The notes: generated by a model from the letters alone, not told the origin. A stretch of 64,000 nucleotides of DNA from Phycisphaerales bacterium (GCA_016709445.1 JADJMV010000006.1:402513-466512), one strand, 5' to 3'. Positions 8,785 to 19,615 are shown, counted from the first letter of the stretch. A program made the numbers and translations.

Positions 8785-9560
8785 ATGAGCGAGCAAGACG
8801 CCGCCAACACGCCCGAATCGACTGGCCCCGAGCCCGCCGGGCATGACCCCATCCCGCTCGAGCCGAGGGCGCCAGAACCCGCGCGCCAGCGCCGGGCAAG
8901 CCCCATATCGATTCGCCCGGCCTCATGGACGACTTCGATGAGGACGCGGATTTCGAGCGCGACCCAGAGGTTGAGCAGGTCGTTCGTGGAATCCCGGTTG
9001 GGACAAGCAAGGCGCGACCACGTGCAGAAAGACCCGTCGCGAGGCCGACGGAGCCCGCCGAGCCCGGACCCGGCGGGGAGTTGATCTGCTCGGGCACGAA
9101 GTGGCGAGTGGCCACCGGATTCGCGGGGGCGGCCGCGATCCTGGCGGCTGTGCTCGCCGGGATCAACGCGGGCCACGACCACTGGGCGTATGTGCTCATC
9201 ACGCTCTACTGGGCGGTGCTGCACACAGCCTCCGGCGTCGGCGCGGTGATCCTCGCCGGGCTCCTGCTTGGACGGCCCGTTGGCAGGCTCGATGTCGTCG
9301 CCGCCCGGATGGCCCTGGCGGTCTCGCTCTTCCTCGTCGTCTTCCGCCTGGAGTTCCCCTTCCCGGGCGGTGTGATCCTTGCGACAGTGCTCGCGGCGGG
9401 CGCATACTTCGGCGGTGTCGTGGTCGCCTTCCGGCTTCCGCCCCGCGACGCCGCCGTCATCGGCGGCGCCCACTTCGGGCTCGCGATCCTCATCGGCCTC
9501 GGCAGCATGCTCTCCGGCGTCATCCAGGCCGGCGCGGTCTCGGCCGGGGTTCCGCAATGA
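8785..9560 (+). CDS. Polytopic membrane protein of unknown function (probable frameshift near 8901)
   Basis: Two frames join well: an acidic Pro-rich start (MSEQDAANTPESTGPEPAGH) runs to a C4 run at 8901-8904, and one added C continues as HIDSPGLMDDFDEDADFERD into the membrane part. If the break is real, translation could instead start at the ATG at 8925 (211 residues). The C-terminal part holds about five hydrophobic helices with small-residue faces. No family was recognised. The stop overlaps the galactokinase start (ATGA), implying co-translation. Confidence 0.65.
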
Positions 9561-10750
9561 GGCAACCCGACGGGCTCGTCGCCGCCGCGGCGGCCGGGTT
9601 TGAAGAGGCGTTCGGCCGCCCCTGGCGGTGGGGGGGCCTCGCCCCGGGTCGAGTCAACCTCATCGGCGAACACACCGACTACAACGAGGGGTTCGTCTTC
9701 CCCATGGCGATCGACCGTTGGTGCGTCTGCCTCGCGGCCCCCGCGGCCGGCGCCGACTCGCGGGTCGTCGCCCGGGATCTTGGGGCCTCGGTGGCGTTCT
9801 CACTCGCGGGGCTCCGAATGCAGGGGCCGGCGCAGCGTTCCGGCTTGCCCGCCTGGGCGCGGTACGTCGCCGGAGCGATGATCGAACGGGCCGAGGGGCT
9901 CGGGCTCGCCGAAGTCCCAGAACTGGACGTGCTGATTACCGCGTCGGTTCCCCGGGGCGGTGGGCTCTCCAGTTCCGCCGCCATCGAGACCGCCTCCGCT
10001 GTGGTGATGGAGGCCGCGGCCGGCATCGAGGGGAGCCCGAAGGAGCGGGCGATCGACTGCCAGCGCGCCGAGCACCGGTGGGCTGGCGTGCCCTGTGGCC
10101 TCATGGACCAACTCGCCTCCTCCTGCGGTGTGGAGGGCCACGCGCTGCTCATCGATTGCCGCGACCAATCGGTGGCGCCCACGCCCCTCCCCGCCGAGCA
10201 GCGCGCCGTCGTGATCGTGATCGACTCGGGAGTGCACCACGAGCTTGCCTCCGGCGAGTATGCCAGTCGGCGTGCCGCGTGTGAGAGCGCCGCCCGGAAA
10301 CTCGGGGTCAGCGCCCTGCGCGATCTCGCCACGCACGATGACGTCGCTTGGGGAGGGCTGAGCGGAGACGAGGTCCTCTGCGTCCGGCATGTCGTGAGCG
10401 AGAACGCCCGGGTGCTCCGAGCGGCGGCCGCCCTCCGTGCGGGCGATCTCGACCGGTTCGGGCGTCTGATGCTTGATTCCCACGTCTCGCTTCGCGACGA
10501 CTACCGCGTGTCGTGCCGAGAACTGGACGCGATCGTCGAGATCACGGGCGCGATACCGGGCGTGTACGGAGCCCGCATGACCGGCGGCGGCTTCGGCGGC
10601 TGCGCGGTGGTCCTCGCGACGCCCTCTGCCGCCGAGAAGGTGACTGGCACGGTGCCCGGTGCGTACCGCGCTCGCACCGGCATCGAGTGCCGGGTCGAGC
10701 GGGTTGCGGCGGTCGGCGGTGCGGGGGTCAGTCGTCCCGGCCCGCGCTGA
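9557..10750 (+). CDS. galK: Galactokinase
   Basis: The 397-residue protein is a GHMP kinase. It shows the galactokinase signature GRVNLIGEHTDYNEGFVFPM near the N-terminus, the phosphate-binding loop VPRGGGLSSSAAIETASA near residue 135, and the C-terminal MTGGGFGGCAVVL motif. It converts galactose to galactose-1-phosphate with ATP. The start overlaps the upstream membrane protein by ATGA. The other Leloir genes are not in the window, although galactose could be released by the glycoside hydrolases downstream. Its 3' end overlaps the convergent transporter gene by 23 bases. Confidence 0.95.
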   Translation: MRQPDGLVAAAAAGFEEAFGRPWRWGGLAPGRVNLIGEHTDYNEGFVFPMAIDRWCVCLAAPAAGADSRVVARDLGASVAFSLAGLRMQGPAQRSGLPAWARYVAGAMIERAEGLGLAEVPELDVLITASVPRGGGLSSSAAIETASAVVMEAAAGIEGSPKERAIDCQRAEHRWAGVPCGLMDQLASSCGVEGHALLIDCRDQSVAPTPLPAEQRAVVIVIDSGVHHELASGEYASRRAACESAARKLGVSALRDLATHDDVAWGGLSGDEVLCVRHVVSENARVLRAAAALRAGDLDRFGRLMLDSHVSLRDDYRVSCRELDAIVEITGAIPGVYGARMTGGGFGGCAVVLATPSAAEKVTGTVPGAYRARTGIECRVERVAAVGGAGVSRPGPR

Positions 10751-12893
10751 GCTTCTTCAGCCAGGGCGAGGTGATGAATACCAGTACGCCCACGATCACG
10801 GACGACACGACGAACAGGAAGAAGAAGTCCGAGCTGCCGCCGAAGTTCCAGGGGAGCTTGATCTGGCCGCTCTCGATCTTGCCGACCTGGGCGGCGAGCA
10901 GGCCGCCGCCGAGGTTTGCAATGAAGCTCGAGACGAACCAGATGCCCATGAGCAGGCTCATGAAGCGTACCGGGGCGACCTTGGTGACATAGGAGAGCCC
11001 TGTCGGGGAAAGACACAACTCACCAACGGTGTGCCAGAAGTAGGTGGCGAACACCATCAGCATCGAGGCCTCGACCATCTTGCCCGCCGCGATGCTGGAC
11101 GCGACGCCCTTGGCCGCCAGGAAGATGAAGATATAGCCCACCCCGAGGAACAGCAGACCCAGCGAGATCTTGACGGGCTGGCTCGGGTTCCGGTGGCGTT
11201 TGCCGAGGTAGCTCCAGATCCAGGCAAAGATCGGGGCGCCCAAAATGATCAGCGCGGGGTTGATCGACTGGAAGAAGGGCGTGGGGACCTCGTAGTTGAG
11301 GAATCCGATCTTCCGATCCGTGAAGCGATCCGTGAAGAGGTTGATCGAGGAGCCCGCCTGCTCGAACGCGATCCAGAAGAACGCGTTGAAAAACATGAAC
11401 AGGAAGATCGACGCAACCGGCGCCCGGTCTTCGGGCCGGTTGATCGCGACGAACCATGCGCAGAACACGAGGATCGCAACCAGCATGCCCACCGGGACGG
11501 CGATGGCGGCCCGCGGGTCGTCGAACACCCCGACGACGGCGCCCCACGCGTTCCCGATCAGGCCGAAATGGAACGCGAGGGCGAATACAGCCGAGATCGC
11601 GAACGCCGCCAAGACAAACAGGGATGCAGACTTGCCGCCCCCCGGAGGCGGGTCGCCGATGCCCTGCAGGTAAATGGGCCGGGCCAGCATGTAGAGGGCG
11701 AGACCGGCGAGCATGCCGACAGCCGCCGCACCGAAGCCCCAGTGCCACCCAAGCCAGGCGGCCAGTGCGCCGCAGACCAGGTTGCAAAGGAATGCGCCGA
11801 GGTTAATGCCCATGTAGAAGATCGTGAAGGCCCCGTCCCGCCGCGGATCTCCGTGCTCGTAGAGCTGGCCGACCATCACCGACACCGTGGGCTTGAAATG
11901 CCCCGTGCCCACGACGATCAGCACAAGACCGAAGATGAACAGGCTCAGGCCAACACCGTTGTACGCCAGGTCGCCCAGGCCAGATACAGAAAGCATGATG
12001 TGGCCCGCCGCGATGACGAGGCCCCCGACCACCATCGACCGGTGCGTCCCGATCATCTTGTCCGCGATCATCCCACCGAGGATCGGCAGCAGATACGCCA
12101 GGCCGGTATACCACCCGTAGAGCGTGTTCGCGATCTCGTCCTGCCAGTTGCGACCGCTGTCGCTCTGGTTGGTACGGACCAAGACCTTCGGCCTCGCCTC
12201 ACCGGCGGCGGCGCGGTCGGCCTCCGGCTTGACGTCGATCGAGGTCACGCCCGGTACGTTGTTCACCGTGAAAAAGGTGCGCGTCGACTTCTCGGGCCGC
12301 TCGATCTCGATGTTGCACTTGATCGTCTGGTTCGTCGGATTCTCGAGTTCATAGCAGATGACCGGGTTGCTGAACGATTTCGGATCACCCCGCTTGCCGG
12401 AAGAGATCACGGGCTCCGCGTCCGCACCCTCGTTAGAGATCCATGCGTTTGGATCGTCGTCCGGAGCATCCGCCGCGGCGTCCGGGTTGCGAGTCAGGCG
12501 GTGGATGACCAGTGCCGGGTCGTGGCTCGCGGCGCCGCGAGCCGCGGTGGCGGGGTCGAGCGGCGCATCGACCGCGACATGCAGCACCCGCGTCTGCGTG
12601 GGCTGCACCGCCGGAGCGTCGGCCGCGCCCTCGACCTGCTTGATTTCGGTGAACCTGAGTGTGTTCTCGTAGGTCCCCGGCTTGAGCTGATGGACGGCGA
12701 TGACGGTCGTCAGATAGAGCACCAGAAGGCCGCGCATGCCGTAGTAGCTAAACCGTTCCCACATCTCCACGAGGAACAGCAGGAAGAGCCCGACCGGGTG
12801 GCCGAGGATCTCGCGGGGGCGCACCAGCGTCGTCGGGGGCTGACGGTCGGTGGTGACGGTCTCGGGATCGATGTTTGGATCGTGATTGGTCAT
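10728..12893 (-). CDS. POT/PTR family proton-dependent oligopeptide transporter
   Basis: From the ATG at 12893 the product is 721 residues. The first membrane helix carries FLVEMWERFSYYGMRGLLVL, the POT-family helix 1 signature, and later helices include GMIADKMIGTHRSMV and PTVSVMVGQLY. A hydrophilic insert of about 160 residues between the first helices (roughly residues 55-210) is unusual for bacterial family members and probably faces outside. The protein should import di- and tripeptides with protons. The upstream extension of the open frame is not protein-like. Confidence 0.9.
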   Translation of the reverse strand: MTNHDPNIDPETVTTDRQPPTTLVRPREILGHPVGLFLLFLVEMWERFSYYGMRGLLVLYLTTVIAVHQLKPGTYENTLRFTEIKQVEGAADAPAVQPTQTRVLHVAVDAPLDPATAARGAASHDPALVIHRLTRNPDAAADAPDDDPNAWISNEGADAEPVISSGKRGDPKSFSNPVICYELENPTNQTIKCNIEIERPEKSTRTFFTVNNVPGVTSIDVKPEADRAAAGEARPKVLVRTNQSDSGRNWQDEIANTLYGWYTGLAYLLPILGGMIADKMIGTHRSMVVGGLVIAAGHIMLSVSGLGDLAYNGVGLSLFIFGLVLIVVGTGHFKPTVSVMVGQLYEHGDPRRDGAFTIFYMGINLGAFLCNLVCGALAAWLGWHWGFGAAAVGMLAGLALYMLARPIYLQGIGDPPPGGGKSASLFVLAAFAISAVFALAFHFGLIGNAWGAVVGVFDDPRAAIAVPVGMLVAILVFCAWFVAINRPEDRAPVASIFLFMFFNAFFWIAFEQAGSSINLFTDRFTDRKIGFLNYEVPTPFFQSINPALIILGAPIFAWIWSYLGKRHRNPSQPVKISLGLLFLGVGYIFIFLAAKGVASSIAAGKMVEASMLMVFATYFWHTVGELCLSPTGLSYVTKVAPVRFMSLLMGIWFVSSFIANLGGGLLAAQVGKIESGQIKLPWNFGGSSDFFFLFVVSSVIVGVLVFITSPWLKKLSAGRDD

Positions 12894-13073
12894 GGAGAAA
12901 CCTCTCGTGCAGGTGGGGCAAGATACCGCATCCCGCGGCCCCGTGCTGGTTTCGGCGCTGCTGCGCGCCTTCTGCTCATCGCCCCGCCCCCCCCCCGGGC
13001 GTTGTCGCCCGCGCGAATCGTCGGTACCATCCGCCCCGTCACGCGGTGCCGGAAGAATCCATGGGGCGGGTGA

Positions 13074-14805
13074 GTGACCGAGCCGAGGCCGCACAACTCG
13101 AACGGGTCGCGGCGGGGGCTCCTCGATCTCGTCGAACGCCTGGGAAATCGGCTGCCCGACCCAACCGTGCTGTTTCTGATCGGCGCGATGGCCGTGATGG
13201 TGCTCTCGGCGGTCGCATCGACCTGGGGCTGGTCCGTCCAACCGAAGCGACTCGAGATCATCACGGAGCCAGGATCTCACACGCCCGGCCGACCAGCCCC
13301 CGACGAATCGGCCGGGGCGACCCGGCCGACCCCCGTGCTCCGTCCCGACGGCCGCCCGGCGACGCGGCTCGTGGTTGACCTCGCTCGCAACGGCGGGGAG
13401 CCCTTCCGGGCACGCAGCCTGCTCTCGGCCGATGGCCTCTATTACGCGCTCTCCAGCATGGTCGACAACTTCATCAGCTTCCCCCCGCTCGGCGTCGTGC
13501 TCGTCGGCATGCTGGGGATCGGGGTCGCCGAGCGCAGCGGGTTCATCGGGGCGGCTCAGGGCCGTGATGCTCGTGGTGCCGCCCCGAATGCTCACCCCCG
13601 CCGTCATTTTCCTGGGCGTGATGTCGAGTCTCGGAACCGACGCGGGCTACATCGTGCTCTTGTTCGTCGCGGCGGCGCTCTATAGGGCGGTAGGTCGATC
13701 CCCCCTCACAGACGTCGCGGCCGTATTCGCCGGCATCGGCGGCGGCTTCAACGCGAACCTGCTCGTGACAAGCCTCGACCCCCTGCTCGCCGGGCTGACG
13801 ACCTCGGGCGCGCAGACCGTCGACCCTTCGTACGCGGTGGCCCCGCCCGCCAACTGGTATTTCATGATTGTGTCAACCCTGCTCATCACCCTGGTGGGGT
13901 GGGGCGTCTCGTCCGTATTCGTCGAGCGCCGCTTGGGCCGAAAGCCGGCCGATGAGGGTGGGCCGGCAGCCGTGGAGGAGGCGGAGCTGCGGGCGCAGCG
14001 TCTGACCCCAAAGGAATGGCGGGGGCTCGCGTGGGCCGCGGGTGCTCTTGCGCTCGCCACCGGCCTGACGATCGCCTGTGCCGTCATCCCAGGCTGGCCC
14101 CTGCACGATGGTCGCGCGCCGCTGGAGGCCATACCCGGTCTCGCCCGTGCCGCCGATCATTTCGACCGCTGGGTCGAGGGGATTGTCCCGCTCCTCTTTC
14201 TCCTCTTCCTCCTGCCCGGGCTGGTCTACGGGGCGGTGACGGGGAGCGTCCGCAGCGCCCGCGACGCGGCGGGGTACATGGTCGAATCGATGCGGGCCAT
14301 GGCGCCGATCATCGTGCTCGCCTTCTGCGCCGCACAGTTCATCGAATACTTCAAGTACTCCAATCTCGACAAGATGCTGGCGTACGCGGGGGGATCGCTC
14401 CTCGCGGAGAGCGGGCTCGGCCCGGGCCCCCTCCTGGTACTGTTCATCGCGCTGACGGCGATGTTCAATATGTTCATCGGGTCGATGAGCGCGAAGTACT
14501 CGATGTTCGCCCCGATCTTCGTGCCCATGTTCATGCTCGTCGGGCTGAGCCCGGAGCTCACGCAGTGCGCCTACCGCATCGGCGACTCGGTGACGAATCT
14601 CATCACGCCGCTCAACCCCTATGTCGTGATCATCCTCGTCGCCATGAACCGATCGGCCCCGCGCGCCGGCATGGGCACGCTGATCTCGATGATGCTGCCC
14701 TACGCGCTGGTCTTCGCCATCACCTGGACCGGCATGCTGCTGGTCTGGACCGCGATCGGCGTCCCTCTGGGGCCCGGCGGGCCCCTGCACTACCTGCCCG
14801 GGTGA
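13074..14805 (+). CDS. AbgT family transporter (frameshift near 13545-13556)
   Basis: Two frames make one AbgT-like protein of about 575 residues. The first part, from a GTG start, has the opening helix PTVLFLIGAMAVMVLSAVAS, a polar loop and GVVLVGMLGIGVAERSGFIG. The second part continues with LRAVMLVVPPRMLTPAVIFL, GTDAGYIVL and the C-terminal SVTNLITPLNPYVVIILVAM. The join at a GGGGCGG tract needs one base removed or two added; adding two gives FIGAALRAVML, close to the family consensus. AbgT proteins export sulfonamides or import p-aminobenzoyl-glutamate. Confidence 0.85.
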
Positions 14806-14812
14806 TGCCGGC

Positions 14813-16725
14813 TCAGGGATCGTCGGGTGTCGAGACCGGGTGCGGCTTCGGCGCGGCATCGGTCGGCTCGTGGCCGGGTGCTTCGGCGGGCCACGGCTGC
14901 CCGAGCCAGGTCTCGAAGACGGCCCGCTGGCCCTCGGTCGGATCACGAACGCGCTCGAGCGTCCACCGCTCGACCCCGTTCGGGACCGTGGTGACCTCGA
15001 TCGTCCGCGGTTCGCCCCGGCGGGTCAGCCCGAGGCGCAGCGCGGTGCCGGCGGCCACGCTTCCCAGACGGTCCTCGAGCGAATCGTGGAAGGGGATGCC
15101 GTCGATCGAGACAAGCTGATCGTCAACCTCGACGCCGGCGTTGAACGAGGGGCCGTCCGTTCGGACGGTCCGCACCGCGCCGCCAGAGACCGCGAGGCCG
15201 AGCGAGGAACCGGGTTTGGGGGCCGCGGGCCGGAGTTCGAGCCCCGCGATGCCGACGGTCTCCGCGACCGGGAGCGGCTCCGTGCCCTCGACAAACGCGC
15301 CGAAAAACGCCTCGAATGAAGATCCAGAGAGGTGCTGCAGCGATGCAAGCAGATCGGCTGTCGTGTAGCCGCCGGCAGCGAGGGGATGTGCCGTGTACAA
15401 GTCGCGGAGCACGTCGTCCAGGCTCACGCCGTTGCCCGTCCGTCGGCGGAGTTCCATATCCAGCAGGAAGCTCACCAGAGAACCTTTGGAATAGAAAGAG
15501 ACCGTCGAGTTGATGTCGTTCGGCGTGGAGCGGTTGAACTTGACCCACGCGTCGAAGCTCGAGTCGGCGAGGTCTGCACCGCGCCGCCCGGGCGGCGGAG
15601 TTCGCCCGAGATCGTGCGGGCGAGTTGGGCGAGATACCGGTCCGGCTCGAGCAGCCCGCGCGGACCTGCACCACGCCGCTGTAGTAGCTCGTTGTGCCCT
15701 CAGCGACCCAGAGCAGGTCGGTGTAGTTCTCCCGTTGGTAGTCGTAGGGAACCAGCCCCGCCGGCCGGAGCCGCTTGACGTTCCATGTGTGGAACATCTC
15801 ATGGGCCACCAGGCCGAGGAATCCCGCGTACGCGCCCTCGGATTCGAACGTCTCCGGGCGGGTCTGCATGATCGTGGAGTTCAGGTGTTCGGTCCCCCCG
15901 CCGATCCCGGGCTGCGCGTGGACCAGGAACACGAAGCGGCTGTAGGGAAGCCCGCCCCCCGCGCCCTCGAAGATGTCTCGCTCTGTGCGGACGATCGCAG
16001 CGAAATCGCGGCTCAGCCGCTCCCCATCCGGCGCGACCGGTCCCCATATCGCGATCTCGTGCGGCACGCCGTCCACCGCAAACCCTGTCAAAAAGTGCTC
16101 GCCCACCTCAAGCGGAGAATCCACCAGCACGTCGTAGTTCGGGGCCACCCAAGTCTCGGGTTCCTGGGGATCAGGCGGCAGGCCGGTCGCCACGTGCCAG
16201 CCATCCGGCGAATCGATCCGGATGCGCAGGGCCGAATCGCGCGTCTGATCGCCGTAGAGGAAGACCGTCGAGCCGCTGAGGAAGGCATGGGTGTCGTCCG
16301 CGTGACGCGTGCGATCGCCGAGCGAGTTGGCATACACGCTGTATGCCAGCGAAACCGCCTCGGCTCCACGCGTCTCGACGTGCCACGTTGACTTGTCCGT
16401 CTTGGAGACCGGAAGCGCGCCACCCTCTGGATCGGTGGCCGCAAGCGCGACGACCGAGCCGGACGGGTCCAGAACCTGGTATCTCCCCGGGCGCCACGGG
16501 GAGGTGGAAGACCATCTCGGAAGCGCCATCGGTGGGCGCCGTCAGCGTGATATCCACCATCTGCGACTTGGCCCGCTCGAGCGAGACCCGGTACTCGACC
16601 CGGGCCGCGGCGGACCAGCGGGCTGGGTCGTCGCCCGGAAGATCCTGCGCGAGAATGGCCTTGCCGGCGAATGGGAGGACCCAGAGGATCGCGACCGAGC
16701 ATGTGCGACGTCCGATGAGACTCAA
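14813..16725 (-). CDS. M61 family peptidase with C-terminal PDZ domain (three frame breaks)
   Basis: The pieces read in order as an exported peptidase: a signal peptide (WVLPFAGKAILAQ), the N-terminal beta domain (EYRVSLERAKSQMVDITL), then WRPGRYQVLDPSG, the zinc motif VAHEMFHTWNVKRLRP and YTDLLWVAEGTTSYYSG of the glycyl-aminopeptidase M61 group. It ends with a PDZ-like domain (FNAGVEVDDQLVSIDGIPFH). Frame changes fall near 16520, near 15655 (one added G gives AGLLEPDRYLAQLART) and near 15590. All are in GC-rich runs, so I favour sequencing error over decay. It abuts the kinase gene upstream by a four-base overlap. Confidence 0.82.
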
Positions 16726-17358
16726 GTCCGTCTCCTCCCGGGGCTACTGGACTCGTCCCCATTGTCCACCACGAGGTCCGCGGCATCGCGGTATTCCTTG
16801 GCATGCTTGAGAAATGTCGGGTCCGCGACCTGGGAGAAGTACTCCCTCGCTCTCTCGACACCCCATCCTCGCGCCCCCGAGACTTCGAGGTGCTCCCAGC
16901 GGCGCCATCGGACCGAGGCTGGCGCATCCACATACACGCCAAGATCCAGCAAGGGACGCACGCTGGCGTGCAAGGCGAAGATGCCTTCGCAGATAATCAA
17001 GTCATCCGGCTCCACATGTCTCCATCCGACGCGGCGATGCTCTTGGAAGCACCATACTGGAGTAACCACTCCCTTGCCAGATCGCAGGCCCTCCAGATTG
17101 GCGGCCAGCAAAGTCAGATCCGCCCGATCAGGATCGTCCCTTCGATTCGGGAATCCCCGCATAATCCGGGAGATAGTCGTCGGAGAGGCTGGCTCCACCG
17201 AGCGCGCGGGCGAGTGAGGACTTGCCCGAGCCGACCGGCCCGGTGATGCCGACGAGGAACGGCAGGGATTGCCGTCGCGAATTGGCGATGCGGTGCCGCA
17301 GGGTGGCGCAGGCGTCGCTCCACCGGACCTCTGTCGCTCTCTCGTCGTGGGGGGACAT
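16722..17358 (-). CDS. Uridine kinase-like P-loop kinase (frameshift near 17143)
   Basis: The N-terminal part (from 17358) has a Walker A GITGPVGSGKSSLARAL and DDYLPDYAGIPESK. The remainder lies in another frame: DRADLTLLAANLEGLRSGK, the lid-like WRHVEPDDLIICEGIFALH and LLDLGVYVDAP. Together they match the uridine kinase/phosphoribulokinase family, which phosphorylates uridine or a related small molecule. The frames join at a GGG by removing one base. A NupC-type nucleoside transporter is divergent 90 bases away, supporting a nucleoside substrate. Confidence 0.8.
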
Positions 17359-17450
17359 GGCGGGATCCTTGGCTGGCCACGGGGCGGCGTCAGGCGGTAG
17401 GATGCCTGCTGCTCCGGTCGTTCGGGGATGGCACGGGGGGTCGGGTCACG

Positions 17451-18746
17451 ATGCACGCAGGCGGCTTCATAGGGATCGCGGTGCTGATCACGCTGGCGGT
17501 GGCGTTCTCCGAAGACCGGCGCCGGTTTCCCATCCGGCTCGTGGTTCTGGGCGTCCTGCTCCAGTTTGTGCTCGCCTGGCTCCTGCTCGAATTCCGGCCG
17601 GTCGTGCTGGCATTTTCGGTGCTCGGGCACGCGGTGAACGCGGTGATCTCTTCGGCGGACCAGGGATCCGCGTTTGTTTTTGGATCGCTGTCCGACCCCG
17701 GGGGCGCTTGGGGGTTCATCTTTGCCGCCCGGGTGCTGACCGTGATCATCTTCTTTGCGTCATTCATGGCGGTGCTCTACCACCTCGGCATCATGCAGCG
17801 CGTGATCGCCGGCCTGGCGTGGATGTTGAGGACGACGCTTGGTGTCACCGGGACGGAGGCTCTGGCCATGGCGGCCAACGTCTTCGTCGGCCAGACCGAG
17901 GCCCCGCTGTGCGTGAAGCCCTACATCCCCCAGATGACTCGTTCGCAGATCGCCACTCTGATGGTCGGCGGGTTCGCGACCATCGCGGGGAGCGTGTTCG
18001 CCGCGTACGTCGGAATGCTCGGCGGGCTGGGGGAGGGGCACCTTCCCGACCGCGTCGAGTTCATCAAGCATCTCATCACCGCCAGCGTGCTCTCAGCGCC
18101 TGCGGCGTTCGTGATGGCCAAGATCCTCGTCCCCGAGCGGGAGGTGCCGGTCGACGAGGGGCTGCGGGCCGCTGCGCCCGAACGTCAGACACGGACCGTG
18201 CTTGACGCCGCGGCATCGGGCGCGACGGACGGGCTCCGGCCTGCGCTCAACGTCGCCGCCATGCTGATCGCTTTCGTCTCGCTCCTGGCTCTGGTCAACA
18301 CCGTGCTCGGCGCGCTGGGCATGGTGGGCCTCCCCAAGCTCGCGCTCGAGGCGCTCGGGGTCGAGCGGTTGCGTCTGGAGGTGCTTCTCGGCTGGGTGCT
18401 TTCCCCCGTTGCCTGGACAATGGGGGTGCCCTGGAGCGAGTGCTCCTTCTTCGGCTCGCTCCTTGGGCAGAAGCTGGTCGCGACCGAGTTTGTCGCCTAC
18501 GGCTCTCTCGCGCAGGACATCCATAATCCGCTCGGCCCGCACCTCTCCCACCGCTCCGCGGTGATGGCGGCGTACGCGCTCTGTGGTTTCGCCAATTTCC
18601 CGTCGATCGCGATCCAGATCGGCGGGCTCACCGCGCTGGCGCCGAGCCGTCGCTCGGAGTTCGCCTCGCTCGGATTACGCGCGATGGCTGGCGGCGCACT
18701 CGCCAGCTGGATGACCGCGTGCGTCGCGGGCGTCCTGGTCTCCTGA
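17451..18746 (+). CDS. Concentrative nucleoside transporter (NupC/CNT family)
   Basis: The 431-residue membrane protein has the CNT signatures ADQGSAFVFG near residue 70, FFASFMAVLYHLGIMQ, the nucleoside-binding NVFVGQTEAPLCVKPYI near residue 145 and the C-terminal CGFANFPSIAIQIGGL. These transporters bring nucleosides in with Na+ or H+. It starts 90 bases from the divergent uridine-kinase-like gene, and a BtpA/SgcQ gene follows 15 bases downstream. This suggests a small nucleoside salvage unit. Confidence 0.92.
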   Translation: MHAGGFIGIAVLITLAVAFSEDRRRFPIRLVVLGVLLQFVLAWLLLEFRPVVLAFSVLGHAVNAVISSADQGSAFVFGSLSDPGGAWGFIFAARVLTVIIFFASFMAVLYHLGIMQRVIAGLAWMLRTTLGVTGTEALAMAANVFVGQTEAPLCVKPYIPQMTRSQIATLMVGGFATIAGSVFAAYVGMLGGLGEGHLPDRVEFIKHLITASVLSAPAAFVMAKILVPEREVPVDEGLRAAAPERQTRTVLDAAASGATDGLRPALNVAAMLIAFVSLLALVNTVLGALGMVGLPKLALEALGVERLRLEVLLGWVLSPVAWTMGVPWSECSFFGSLLGQKLVATEFVAYGSLAQDIHNPLGPHLSHRSAVMAAYALCGFANFPSIAIQIGGLTALAPSRRSEFASLGLRAMAGGALASWMTACVAGVLVS

Positions 18747-18761
18747 CTTTCGGAGGGAACG

Positions 18762-19577
18762 ATGCTTTCAGGTCAACCGCTGCCCATCCGGCCCAAGGCG
18801 CTCATCGGCATGGTGCACGTCGGTGCGCTGCCGGGATCGCCGCGGAGCGAGGTCACCGTGCCCATGCTCGCGATGCAGGCCGTGACCGAGGCCCGCATGC
18901 TCCAGGCGACCGGCTTCGATGCCGTGATGATCGAGAACATGCACGACCGGCCCTACGTCCACGGCCGCCAGGGCCCCGAGATCGTGGCCGCCATGACCCG
19001 GGTCGCCGTGGAGGTGGCCTCCGCGATCGACCTCCCCCTCGGGGTGCAGGTTCTCTCGGGCGGGGAACGCGAGGCGCTCGGGATCGCCCTGGCCTCAGAA
19101 GCCCAGTTTATCCGCTGCGAGAACTTCGTCTATGCGCACGTGGCCGACGAGGGCCTGCTCGCCGAGGCCGTGGCGGGCCCCCTGCTGCGGTACCGGCGAG
19201 CCATCGGCGCGACCGGCGTCAGAATCATGTGCGACATCAAGAAGAAGCACGCATCGCACGCGGTCACGGGCGACCTTTCGGTCGCGGACTGCGCGCACGC
19301 CGCGGAGTTCTTCGGGGCCGACGGGGTGATCGTCACCGGCGGTTTCACGGGTGCGGCGACCGACCCCGCCGATGTGGGGGCCGTCCGCAAGTCTGTCGGG
19401 TTGCCGGTCTGGGTTGGCTCGGGTGTCGAGCCCAAGCAGCTCGGAAAGTTGTTCGAACAAGGGGCCGACGCGCTCGTCGTCGGCTCATGGATCAAGCAGG
19501 ACGGCGTGTGGTCAAACCCGGTGGATGCCGATCGGTGCCGGGAGCTCGTCACCGAGGCGCGGCGGTTGAAGGGCTAA
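18762..19577 (+). CDS. BtpA/SgcQ family TIM-barrel protein
   Basis: The 271-residue protein shows family blocks KALIGMVHVGALPGSPRSE, GFDAVMIENMHDRPY, GVQVLSGGEREALGIALAS, RCENFVYAHVADEGLL, CDIKKKHASH and VWVGSGVEPKQLGKLFEQGA. BtpA was first linked to photosystem I stability in cyanobacteria, but non-photosynthetic homologues (SgcQ) sit with sugar and nucleoside genes. A catabolic role is therefore more likely here (inference). It is placed between a nucleoside transporter and a glycoside hydrolase on the same strand with short gaps. Confidence 0.9.
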   Translation: MLSGQPLPIRPKALIGMVHVGALPGSPRSEVTVPMLAMQAVTEARMLQATGFDAVMIENMHDRPYVHGRQGPEIVAAMTRVAVEVASAIDLPLGVQVLSGGEREALGIALASEAQFIRCENFVYAHVADEGLLAEAVAGPLLRYRRAIGATGVRIMCDIKKKHASHAVTGDLSVADCAHAAEFFGADGVIVTGGFTGAATDPADVGAVRKSVGLPVWVGSGVEPKQLGKLFEQGADALVVGSWIKQDGVWSNPVDADRCRELVTEARRLKG

Positions 19578-19615
19578 AGTCCCCCGACGCGGCCCTCGAA
19601 CTGGCGGAGTCTTCC

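Noticed and set aside
10728..10750. Overlap of galactokinase and transporter ends as a possible fusion
   Set aside because: The genes are convergent on opposite strands and both proteins are complete; short 3' overlaps of this kind are common.
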